Notes: a model not told the origin generated them from the letters alone. Positions 1 through 5,639 are shown, numbered from the stretch's first letter. The stretch is 8,578 bases of DNA from JBBDXI01 sp040902425 (GCA_040902425.1 JBBDXI010000010.1:1-8578), one strand, 5' to 3'. Program-made: numbers and translations.

Positions 1-630
1 GCCCTCCCCAACGTCGTCATCTTCGACCATCCCCTCATCCAGCACAAGCTCACCTACCTCCGCGACCGCGAGACCGGCATCCGCGACTTCCGCTCCCTGC
101 TCTACCAGATCGCCGGCCTCATGGTCTACGAGGTCACCCGCGGCTTCCCCGCCGTCCACGTCGCCGTCCGAACCCCTATGGAGGAGACCGCCGGCGTCCG
201 CCTCCACGGCAAGATCACCATTGTCCCCGTCCTCCGCGCGGGGCTCGGCATGGCCGAGGGCATCCTCGACCTCATCCCCCAGGCGCGCGTCGGCCACCTG
301 GGCATCTACCGCGACGAGGACACGCTGGAGCCCGTCGCCTACCTCAAGCGCCTCCCGCGCGACCTCAACGCCGGGCCCGTCCTCCTGGTCGATCCCATGC
401 TCGCCACCGGCGGCTCCGCCCTCGCCGCCATCAGCACCCTCCGCGACGCCGGCGCCTCGGACCTCCGCATGATCTGCCTCGTCGCCGCCCCCGAGGGCAT
501 CCGCAGGATCCACGACCGGCATCCCGATGTGCCCATCTACGCCGCCGCCGTCGACCGCGCGCTCAACGAGCGCGGCTACATCCTCCCCGGCCTCGGCGAC
601 GCCGGCGACCGCCTCTACGGCACGGGCTGA
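1..630 (+). CDS. upp: Uracil phosphoribosyltransferase (5' end cut by window)
   Basis: Upp catalyses uracil + PRPP -> UMP + PPi, the cytosolic pyrimidine salvage step. The reading frame is open from base 1 and gives 209 residues to the TGA, against about 208 for the whole E. coli enzyme, so only the start codon and perhaps a few residues are missing. Family landmarks in order are the N-terminal DHPLIQHKL block (E. coli has KHPLVKHKL), VPVLRAGLGM, YRDEDTLEP, the PRPP-binding loop VDPMLATGGS beginning at window residue 130 (Asp131 at base 391), LVAAPEG, HPDV and the uracil-binding GYILPGLGDAGDR near the C-terminus. An internal ATG at 121 lies within conserved sequence and is not the start. The gene is 33 bp upstream of trxB on the same strand, so co-transcription is likely. 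Identification is near certain; upstream regulation lies outside the window. Confidence 0.97.
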   Translation, partial: ALPNVVIFDHPLIQHKLTYLRDRETGIRDFRSLLYQIAGLMVYEVTRGFPAVHVAVRTPMEETAGVRLHGKITIVPVLRAGLGMAEGILDLIPQARVGHLGIYRDEDTLEPVAYLKRLPRDLNAGPVLLVDPMLATGGSALAAISTLRDAGASDLRMICLVAAPEGIRRIHDRHPDVPIYAAAVDRALNERGYILPGLGDAGDRLYGTG

Positions 631-648
631 AAGCCCCCACCCCCCGGC

Positions 649-654
649 TACCAT
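649..654 (+). promoter_or_regulatory. TAnnnT hexamer (TACCAT) before trxB
   Basis: TACCAT matches the -10 consensus TATAAT at four of six positions and lies 9 nt before the trxB ATG. No purine-rich SD is present in the 33-bp upp-trxB gap, which is mostly C. If it is a -10 box, the transcript would begin about 2-3 nt before the ATG. No convincing -35 is visible. The hexamer is part of a 12-mer, CTACCATGCCCC (648-659), found again before the ubiE start. Confidence 0.25.
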
Positions 655-663
655 GCCCCTCCA

Positions 664-1641
664 ATGACCCCCGAGCCCCACAAGACCGTCATCATCGGCT
701 CCGGCCCCGCCGGCTGGACCGCCGCCATCTACGCCGCACGCGCCCAGCTCCAGCCCGTCGTCTACGTCGGCGTCCCCAAGGCCAACCCCGGCCCCATCCT
801 CCCCGGCGGCCAGCTCATGCTGACCACCGACGTCGAGAACTACCCCGGCTTCCCCGCGGGCATCCACGGGCCGGAGATGATGGCCCTCTTCCAGAAGCAG
901 GCCGAACGCTTCGGGACCAAGGTCATCGGCGAGGACATCGTCCGCTGCGACTTTTCCGCCCGCCCTTTTACCCTCCACAGCTCCGGCGGCGCAGCCGTCC
1001 GCACCCGCTCCGTCATCATCGCCACCGGCGCCACCGCCAACTGGATGGGCCTCCCCAACGAGCTCCGCCTCGCCACCATCGGCGGCGGCGTCTCCGCCTG
1101 CGCTGTCTGCGACGGGGCCCTGCCGATCTTCCGCGGCCAGCCGCTGCTGGTCGTCGGCGGGGGCGACACCGCCATGGAAGAGGCCACCTACCTGACCAAG
1201 TTCGCCTCCGAAGTGGTGGTCATCCACCGGCGCGACAAGCTGCGGGCCAGCCGGATCATGCAGGACCGCTACCTCGCCCGCCCCAACGCCAGGGTCCTCT
1301 GGAACAAGGTCGTCTCCGACGTGCTGGGCGACCAGATGATCACCGGCGTCGCCGTCACCGACACGGTCACCGGGGAGAAGTCGCAGGTCGAGGCCAAGGG
1401 CCTCTTCATCGCCATCGGCCACACGCCGGCGACGGACTTCCTGAAGGGGTCGGGCGTCGCGCTGGATGACGAGGGGTACATCCTGCTCAAGTCCCGCTCC
1501 AGCGACACCAACATCCCCGGCGTCTTCGCCGCCGGCGACGTCGCCGACTCCCACTACCGCCAGGCCGTCACCGCCGCCGGCATGGGCTGCCAGGCCGCCC
1601 TCGACGCCGAGCGCTGGCTCGCCGCCCAGGGCGTGGACTGA
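664..1641 (+). CDS. trxB: Thioredoxin-disulfide reductase
   Basis: This 325-residue cytosolic FAD/NADPH flavoenzyme passes electrons from NADPH to thioredoxin; the length is normal (about 310-335). Visible elements are the FAD-binding GSGPAG at residues 12-17, GGQLMLTTDVENYPGFP at 48-64, ATGA at 120-123, the redox-active CAVC disulfide at 146-149 followed by DG, the NADPH-binding GGGDTA at 165-170, HRRDKLRAS at 188-196, and the C-terminal FAD motif GVFAAGDVADSHYRQAVTAAGMG from 286. The full low-molecular-weight TrxR architecture is intact. No SD precedes the ATG. A five-codon reading frame (ATG at 653, MPLQ, stop TGA at 665-667) overlaps the trxB start as CAATGA, so translation could rely on a short leader or on re-initiation. 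The gene probably forms an operon with upp. An alkyl hydroperoxide reductase F-type protein is excluded because there is no N-terminal thioredoxin-like extension. Confidence 0.97.
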   Translation: MTPEPHKTVIIGSGPAGWTAAIYAARAQLQPVVYVGVPKANPGPILPGGQLMLTTDVENYPGFPAGIHGPEMMALFQKQAERFGTKVIGEDIVRCDFSARPFTLHSSGGAAVRTRSVIIATGATANWMGLPNELRLATIGGGVSACAVCDGALPIFRGQPLLVVGGGDTAMEEATYLTKFASEVVVIHRRDKLRASRIMQDRYLARPNARVLWNKVVSDVLGDQMITGVAVTDTVTGEKSQVEAKGLFIAIGHTPATDFLKGSGVALDDEGYILLKSRSSDTNIPGVFAAGDVADSHYRQAVTAAGMGCQAALDAERWLAAQGVD

Positions 1642-1681
1642 CCATCGCCGCCTGAGCGCCGCCCGTTATCGGGTCCGCCCA

Positions 1682-1697
1682 CGGGCGCGGCCGCCCG
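1682..1697. repeat. GC-rich stem-loop downstream of trxB
   Basis: CGGGCG (1682-1687) and CGCCCG (1692-1697) form a perfect 6-bp stem with a 4-nt loop, 41 bp after the trxB stop. It could help end the upp-trxB transcript, but there is no T-run after it, so it is not a classical intrinsic terminator. Such stems also arise by chance in DNA this GC-rich. Confidence 0.25.
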
Positions 1698-1761
1698 CAC
1701 GACCCGCGCCGCCCGCGTCTCCCCACCCGTCCGGGCGCGCTGATCCTCACCATCCCTCGAC

Positions 1762-1814
1762 GCGCCGGCGCACGGTGGCACTCTTGGCTCGCCGGCGCCC
1801 CGGAGGGCCGGCGC
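1762..1814. repeat. Three mutually complementary GCGCCGGCG-type elements
   Basis: The 9-mer GCGCCGGCG at 1762-1770 is perfectly complementary to CGCCGGCGC at 1790-1798, with a 19-nt loop. A further GCCGGCGC at 1807-1814 can pair with either, for example CGCCGGC 1790-1796 with GCCGGCG 1807-1813, with a 10-nt loop. Two alternative hairpins are therefore possible in the leader of the secreted protein gene that starts at 1891. No T-run follows. The rest of the 249-bp gap 1642-1890 shows no convincing promoter or gene. Function is unknown. Confidence 0.4.
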
Positions 1815-1876
1815 GAGGTCGGACACACGCTCGAAGATGGCCGCGGCCGCCGCGGGTGCGCGATCGCTCCGCGCAC

Positions 1877-1883
1877 GAGGGGG
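1877..1883 (+). promoter_or_regulatory. Ribosome binding site deciding the start at 1891
   Basis: GAGGGGG lies 7 nt upstream of ATG 1891. It favours this ATG over the in-frame ATG at 1837, which has no SD and would put 18 Ala/Arg-rich residues in front of a proper signal peptide. Confidence 0.6.
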
Positions 1884-1890
1884 ATGTTCC

Positions 1891-2592
1891 ATGCGTTCTG
1901 TCCCGAAAGCCGTTCTGGCGGCCGCGACCCTCCTGGGTTGCGGGGCCGCCGCCCAGGCCGACCTCATCTACTCGAACACCTTCGAGAACGCCGGCGTCCC
2001 CGTGCCGGAGTGGTCGAGCAACGCGACCTTCACTAGCGCCGCCCCGTTCACGCGGTTCCTCGGCAGGTACGGCGGGATTGACAGCGTGACGCTCACGCTG
2101 AACATCCCCACCGACGACACCGGCGGGACCGGCGGCGGTGGAACCGGCGGCGGCACGGGGGGCGGGGGCGGCGGCACGCAGCGGCTGTACACCCTCCTCT
2201 TCGACCTCTACCCCATCGACACCTGGGACGGCCACGAGCCCAACTTCGGGCCCGACGCCTTCCAGGTCTACATCAACGGCTCGCTGCACTTCAACCATAC
2301 CATCGCCAACCAGCACGGCCTCCAGAGCTTCCGTCCGCCTGACCTGGGCCCGGCGCCGATGGCCTTCGGCTCCGCCAACGACTCCATCTACCGCGACATC
2401 GCCATCAGCTTCACCCTCGACCCCGCCGCCACCGAGCTGAAGTTCAAGTTCCGCTCCCAGCTGACCCAGACCCTCGCGGATGAGAGCTGGGGCATCGACA
2501 ACGTCCGCGTGAACTACACCGTGGTGCCCTCGGCGGGGACGTGCGTCCTGCTGGCCCTCGGCGGGCTGGTCGCGGCGCGCCGGAAGCGGTAG
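1891..2592 (+). CDS. Secreted protein with variant PEP-CTERM sorting tail
   Basis: This is a 233-residue exported protein of unknown function. Residues 1-23 are a classical signal peptide: MRSVPK, a hydrophobic core, then AQA before the expected cleavage at D24. The mature part looks beta-rich, with FDLYPIDTWDGHEP (104-117) and DAFQVYING (122-130), and ends in DESWGIDNVRVNYT (197-210), a layout common in planctomycete PEP-CTERM proteins. The C-terminus is VVPSAG, then a hydrophobic segment of about 12 residues (TCVLLALGGLVA), then RRKR, which is the tripartite sorting-signal arrangement with PEP changed to PSA. In known systems such tails are handled by an exosortase; none is encoded here. 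A Gly/Thr-only run (78-95) splits the protein between two presumed strands. The start is chosen from the SD GAGGGGG and the signal peptide. It stands alone and converges on xylB with 5 bp between stop codons. It is a real gene; its role is unrecognised. Confidence 0.85.
   Translation: MRSVPKAVLAAATLLGCGAAAQADLIYSNTFENAGVPVPEWSSNATFTSAAPFTRFLGRYGGIDSVTLTLNIPTDDTGGTGGGGTGGGTGGGGGGTQRLYTLLFDLYPIDTWDGHEPNFGPDAFQVYINGSLHFNHTIANQHGLQSFRPPDLGPAPMAFGSANDSIYRDIAISFTLDPAATELKFKFRSQLTQTLADESWGIDNVRVNYTVVPSAGTCVLLALGGLVAARRKR
2122..2175 (+). repeat. Low-complexity Gly/Thr-coding tract
   Basis: Eighteen codons encode only Gly (15) and Thr (3) as GGT, GGGGT, GGGT and a final run of six Gly. Codons are mostly GGC with ACC or ACG between, typical of replication-slippage expansion. 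The tract sits inside the PEP-CTERM-like protein as a flexible linker. Confidence 0.85.
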
Positions 2593-2607
2593 GCCCATCA
2601 GCCGGCG
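2578..2607. repeat. Stem-loop across the two convergent stop codons
   Basis: CGCCGG (2578-2583) pairs with CCGGCG (2602-2607) across an 18-nt loop containing the stop codon of the secreted protein gene (2590-2592) and that of xylB on the other strand (2598-2600). No T-run follows on either side, so a bidirectional terminator is only a possibility. Confidence 0.25.
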
Positions 2608-4160
2608 GCGTCGGCCCCCGCCAGCGCCGCGAACCGCCCCCTCAGGTCGCCGTAGAGCCGGCCGTAGACCCCCTGAACAACCCGCAGCGGATCCTCCATC
2701 GGGCGCGGCCCGATCACCGCCGTCTCCCTGATCGCCACCTCGCAGGCCTCCCGCACCCCCGGGAAGACGCCCGCGCCAACCCCGGCGAGCAGCGCAGCCC
2801 CCAGCGCCGGCCCTTCCTCGGTGTTCGTCGTCACCACCGGCACCCCGTACAGGTCCGCCTGCAGCTGCCGCCAGAACGGCGATCGTGCCCCGCCCCCGCC
2901 CAGCCTGATCCGCTCCACCGGCACACCGACCGACCGCACAAGGTCCAGCACCTGCGCCATCCCGAACGTCACCCCCTCCACCACCGCCCGCAGCAGGTGC
3001 CCCCGCGTGTGCCGGCTCGTCAGCCCGATCCACCCGCCCCGCGCCAGCGGGTCGGTGTGCGGCGACCGCTCCCCCGTCAGGTACGGCAGGAACACCAGCC
3101 CCCCCGCGCCCTCCGGCGCCGCCTGCGCCTCCGCCATCACCTGCTCGAACGTCGCCCCCGGCCACAGCGTGTCCCGCGCCCAGTCCAAAGACCCCCCCGC
3201 CGCCAGCATGCACCCGGTGATGCACCACTCCCCCGCGCGACCGGCCCCGCCCGTCGCGTCGCACTTGGTGTACAGCCCCGCCGGAAGCTCGCCCTCGCCC
3301 GCGGCGTCGGCCGATGTCCGCGCCCGGTCCGAGTGGGCGTAGATCACCCCGCTGGTCCCCATCGCCGCCAGGGCCACGCCCGGCGCGACCACCCCCGCCC
3401 CCACCGCGCCCGCCTGGCTGTCCCCCGATCCCGCCACCACCGGCGTCCCCTCGCGCAGGCCCGTCTGCTCCGCCGCCCAGCGAGTCACCCGCCCCGTGAC
3501 CTCCGCCGACTCGTAGACCCGGGGCAGCAGGGCGGGGTCCAGGCCCATCCGCCGGAGCATCTCGCCGCTCCAGGCCCGCCGCGCCACATCCAGCAGGAGC
3601 ATCCCCGAGGCATCCCCTACGTCCGTGGCCGCGTCGCCGCTCAGGCACAGGCGGATGTAGTCCTTCGGCACCAGCACCATCGCCGCGCGGGCGAACACCC
3701 CCGGCTCGTGCCGCCGCACCCACAGGATCTTGGGGAGCGTGAACCCGGTGAGCGCCGCGTTGGCGACCATCCGCACCAAGGCCCGCCGCCCCCCCGCCAG
3801 CCGCTCGATCTCCTCGCACTCCTCGCCCGTGCGCTGGTCGTTCCACAGGATCGCCGGCCGCAGCGGCTCCGGCGCCCCGCTCGCCCCGCCCAGGGCCTCG
3901 CGCCCCAGAAACACCGACCCGTGCATCTGCCCGCTCAGGCCGACGGCCCCGACCTCGCCGCCCGGGGCGCTCGCCAGCACCCGCCGCACCGCATCCACCG
4001 CCGCCCCCCACCACTCCCGCGGGTCCTGCTCGGACCACCCCGGGCGGGGCCGGCTGATCGTGTGCGGACTCGAGGCGGTCGCGACGGGGCGCCCGGCCTC
4101 ATCGCACAGCAACGCCTTCGTGGACGAGGTGCCCGTGTCGATGCCCAGCAGGAGCGGCAT
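2598..4160 (-). CDS. xylB: Xylulokinase (FGGY carbohydrate kinase family)
   Basis: This 520-residue enzyme would phosphorylate D-xylulose with ATP to xylulose 5-phosphate, feeding the pentose phosphate pathway. It aligns from memory along the whole E. coli XylB: MPLLLGIDTGTSSTKALL (phosphate-binding start, Asp8), SRPRPGWSEQDP (36-47), the substrate-binding GLSGQMHG (74-81), RPAILWNDQR (101-110), GFTLPKILWVRRHEP, VPKDYIRL, GSGDSQAG with the expected catalytic base Asp247, MGTSGV (267-272), LPYLTGERSPH (358-368) and GGGARSPFW (422-430). It is longer than E. coli XylB (484), with extra residues near 86-100 and 278-298. The start is ATG 4160; an open frame running further upstream encodes Arg/Pro-rich sequence with no family similarity. 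No SD is present; a TACACT box lies 6 nt upstream. It follows the sigma/anti-sigma pair by 46 bp on the same strand. No xylose isomerase or transporter is near. Another FGGY kinase specificity is possible but less likely. Confidence 0.93.
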   Translation of the reverse strand: MPLLLGIDTGTSSTKALLCDEAGRPVATASSPHTISRPRPGWSEQDPREWWGAAVDAVRRVLASAPGGEVGAVGLSGQMHGSVFLGREALGGASGAPEPLRPAILWNDQRTGEECEEIERLAGGRRALVRMVANAALTGFTLPKILWVRRHEPGVFARAAMVLVPKDYIRLCLSGDAATDVGDASGMLLLDVARRAWSGEMLRRMGLDPALLPRVYESAEVTGRVTRWAAEQTGLREGTPVVAGSGDSQAGAVGAGVVAPGVALAAMGTSGVIYAHSDRARTSADAAGEGELPAGLYTKCDATGGAGRAGEWCITGCMLAAGGSLDWARDTLWPGATFEQVMAEAQAAPEGAGGLVFLPYLTGERSPHTDPLARGGWIGLTSRHTRGHLLRAVVEGVTFGMAQVLDLVRSVGVPVERIRLGGGGARSPFWRQLQADLYGVPVVTTNTEEGPALGAALLAGVGAGVFPGVREACEVAIRETAVIGPRPMEDPLRVVQGVYGRLYGDLRGRFAALAGADAAG

Positions 4161-4166
4161 GCGCGC

Positions 4167-4172
4167 AGTGTA
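4167..4172 (-). promoter_or_regulatory. TACACT -10-like box before xylB
   Basis: On the - strand TACACT is followed by exactly 6 nt (GCGCGC) and then ATG. Counting from a -10 box, the expected first transcribed base would be the A of the start codon, so a leaderless xylB mRNA is possible. TACACT matches TATAAT at four of six positions. No -35 box is visible and no SD precedes the start. Confidence 0.3.
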
Positions 4173-4188
4173 CGGGTGCCCACGCCCC

Positions 4189-4202
4189 GCGCCCGCGGGC
4201 GC
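4189..4202. repeat. Perfect 14-bp palindrome after the anti-sigma gene
   Basis: GCGCCCGCGGGCGC is a perfect palindrome 4 bp beyond the anti-sigma stop codon. It could bind a dimeric protein or fold into a short hairpin attenuating read-through into xylB. No T-run follows on the - strand, and all-GC palindromes are frequent at this base composition. Confidence 0.3.
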
Positions 4203-4206
4203 ACGC

Positions 4207-4935
4207 TCAGGGCATGCGCTGGTCGCGGGTGGTCGCCTCGATCCGCTCGGGCGGCCTGGCGGCGCGCCTGGTCGGCGCAACCGTGGGGAGGCCGAGGATC
4301 GTGTCGCCCGGGCGCAGCGCCCAGAGCGGCGAACCCCAACCCCGGTTCCAGGCGTTCGCCGGCGGGAGCGCCGTGAGCCGGAAGTCCGGGCCCACCCCGC
4401 CATAGAACAGCACGCCGCCCTCCGCCGGCCGGGCCAGCGGCGTCAGCGTGCGCGGCGCGGCCGACAGGGCGAACCGATCGCGCACCGGCGCCGGCTCGCG
4501 GGGCCCGCGAGCGACCGCCGCCGGCGGTGCCGCCACAGCCGCGGGCGATGCCGCGCTGCCGGACCCGCCGGAAGCGACCCGCACCGGCCGCTCGGGCGTC
4601 AGCTGGTGGATCGCGACCACCGCCGAGAGCCCCATGATGAGCCCCGCCGCCGCCGCCAGCCGTCCCCCGGTGAACCAGCGCCGGCGCGGCTGGGCGCGGA
4701 GCACGCCCGCCCGCTCAAGCCGCGACAGCACCGGGTCCGCAACGTCGGGCCCCTCGATCGGCTCGCGGAGCGCTGTCAGCACCTGCTGCGTCCGCACGTA
4801 GTCCTCCGCCGCGCGGACATCGGCCCGCAGGGCCCCGAACATCCGGCGCGCAGCGCCCTCATCCATCTCGCCGTCGAAGAAGGCGTCGAGCGGGTCGGCG
4901 GACACGGGCTGGTCGGGCGGTCGGCGATGGATCAT
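4207..4935 (-). CDS. Probable membrane anti-sigma factor, no zinc motif
   Basis: This is a 242-residue protein immediately after the ECF sigma gene: its ATG overlaps the sigma stop as ATGA (4932-4935), indicating translational coupling and a linked role. Residues 13-78 (DPLDAFFDGEMDEG..., then a charged helical stretch to LERAG) resemble the cytoplasmic anti-sigma domain that clamps a sigma factor. The HxxxCxxC zinc motif of ZAS-type proteins is absent; there is no cysteine at all. A single hydrophobic segment at about 91-109 (LAAAAGLIMGLSAVVAIH) follows a basic RRRWF stretch, giving a single-span membrane protein with the N-terminus inside. An Ala/Gly/Ser/Pro-rich linker (121-150) leads to an outside domain with no family I recognise. 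Longer in-frame starts fall inside the sigma gene and are rejected. Function is inferred mainly from position and topology. Confidence 0.72.
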   Translation of the reverse strand: MIHRRPPDQPVSADPLDAFFDGEMDEGAARRMFGALRADVRAAEDYVRTQQVLTALREPIEGPDVADPVLSRLERAGVLRAQPRRRWFTGGRLAAAAGLIMGLSAVVAIHQLTPERPVRVASGGSGSAASPAAVAAPPAAVARGPREPAPVRDRFALSAAPRTLTPLARPAEGGVLFYGGVGPDFRLTALPPANAWNRGWGSPLWALRPGDTILGLPTVAPTRRAARPPERIEATTRDQRMP

Positions 4936-5516
4936 GCCACGGCCTCCCCCACGCGGTTGGCCGTTCTCAGGCTGCTCTCCAGGATCACCCGCAGCCGGCG
5001 GCGCCCGCGGTGCAGGTGGCTCTTCACCGTCCCCTCGGGCATCCGCAGGTGCTGCGAGATCAGGCGGATGGGCCAGTCGAGCTGGTGGAACAGCACCACC
5101 ACCTCGCGCTGCTCCTCGGGCAGCTCCAGCAGCGCGGCCCCCAGCGCATCGTGAATGTTGCCGCGGACCTCCTCGCGCTCGACGCCGTCCCCGGGCGCTG
5201 CCGCGCGCCCGCGCATCAGCACCACGACTTCGGTGTCGCCGGTGGGCCTGCGGCGCTGAGCAAGGTTCATCAGCAGCCGCCGCGCGATCGTGAACAGCCA
5301 CGTCGAGAACCGGAACCGCGGGTCGAACCGGTCCAGGTGCGTCAGCGCCCGCACGAACGCCTCCTGCACTACATCCTCCGCCAGCTCCGGCCGGCCGGAC
5401 ATCCGCAGCAGGTACGCGTACAGCGACTGCTGGTGGGCCCGGATGAGCCCCTCGGCCGCGGCACGATCGCCCGCCACTGCACGCCGGATCAGGGCCTGTT
5501 CTTCGCCTCGGGTCAC
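4932..5516 (-). CDS. ECF-type RNA polymerase sigma factor (sigma-70 family)
   Basis: This 194-residue alternative sigma factor would direct RNA polymerase to a specific promoter set. Region 2 spans about residues 22-90, with the core-binding segment ELAEDVVQEAFVRAL (44-58) and FRFSTWLFTIARRLLMN (68-84), the region 2.3/2.4 block for -10 recognition. A variable linker (90-120) precedes region 4 (about 123-178): LPEEQREVVVLFHQLDWPI and the helix-turn-helix ISQHLRMPEGTVKSHLHRGRRRL, which reads the -35 element. No C-terminal extension follows. The start codon is GTG at 5516, supported by GGAGG four bases upstream (5521-5525); no ATG lies near. The overlapping downstream gene is its probable anti-sigma protein. 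A strong terminator for the upstream gene (5581-5614) and a TATAGT box (5532-5537) point to independent transcription. The ECF subgroup and regulon cannot be read from sequence alone. Confidence 0.93.
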   Translation of the reverse strand: MTRGEEQALIRRAVAGDRAAAEGLIRAHQQSLYAYLLRMSGRPELAEDVVQEAFVRALTHLDRFDPRFRFSTWLFTIARRLLMNLAQRRRPTGDTEVVVLMRGRAAAPGDGVEREEVRGNIHDALGAALLELPEEQREVVVLFHQLDWPIRLISQHLRMPEGTVKSHLHRGRRRLRVILESSLRTANRVGEAVA

Positions 5517-5520
5517 TGGG

Positions 5521-5525
5521 CCTCC
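5521..5525 (-). promoter_or_regulatory. SD sequence fixing the GTG start of the sigma gene
   Basis: GGAGG on the - strand, 4 nt before GTG 5516. It is the only good SD near the N-terminus and supports the non-ATG start. Confidence 0.55.
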
Positions 5526-5531
5526 GCTGGG

Positions 5532-5562
5532 ACTATACCGGCGGGGGCCCGCGGGGTTGCAG
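5532..5562 (-). promoter_or_regulatory. Candidate promoter of the sigma/anti-sigma unit
   Basis: TATAGT (5532-5537) matches the -10 consensus at five of six positions. The -35 side is weak: TGCAAC (5556-5561) at 18 bp, or CTGCAA (5557-5562) at 19 bp. A transcript from here would have a leader of roughly 10 nt that still contains the GGAGG. It lies between the terminator at 5581-5614 and the sigma start, where a promoter is needed. Auto-recognition by the ECF factor itself is possible but not shown. Confidence 0.4.
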
Positions 5563-5580
5563 GGTGCAGGTCCGCCCCGG

Positions 5581-5614
5581 AAAGACGAAAGGACCGGCCC
5601 GCGGGGGCCGGTCC
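5581..5614 (-). terminator. Intrinsic terminator after the B12-fold gene
   Basis: GGACCGGCCC (5591-5600) and GGGCCGGTCC (5605-5614) form a perfect 10-bp stem with a 4-nt loop. On the - strand it is followed directly by TTTCGTCTTT (5590-5581), a T-rich run. It sits 25 bp past the stop of the B12-fold gene and oriented for it, and separates that gene from the sigma gene. Confidence 0.85.
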
Positions 5615-5639
5615 CTGGATTCCGGATGTTCGGGTCCGC

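Noticed and set aside
1775..1789. TGGCAC...GGCT resembling a sigma-54 promoter
   Set aside because: The GG to GC spacing is 8 nt rather than 10 and the -12 element is not TTGC, so it fails the strict sigma-54 layout.
1747..4038. 763-codon open frame on the - strand
   Set aside because: It is Gly/Ala/Arg-rich, runs antisense to the secreted protein gene and out of frame through xylB, and shows no family motif. Long shadow frames are normal in DNA with GC-rich third positions.
2541..4376. 611-codon open frame on the + strand antisense to xylB
   Set aside because: Pro/Arg/His-rich low-complexity translation without motifs; xylB on the other strand explains the region.
4161..4403. N-terminal extension of xylulokinase to an upstream ATG at 4403
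   Set aside because: The added 81 residues are Arg/Pro-rich, overlap the anti-sigma gene and precede the normal FGGY N-terminus MPLLLGIDTGT.
4936..5301. Extended start for the anti-sigma gene at 5301
   Set aside because: The extension lies wholly within the sigma coding region in another frame and is Ala/Arg/Gly-rich; the ATGA overlap start is more credible.
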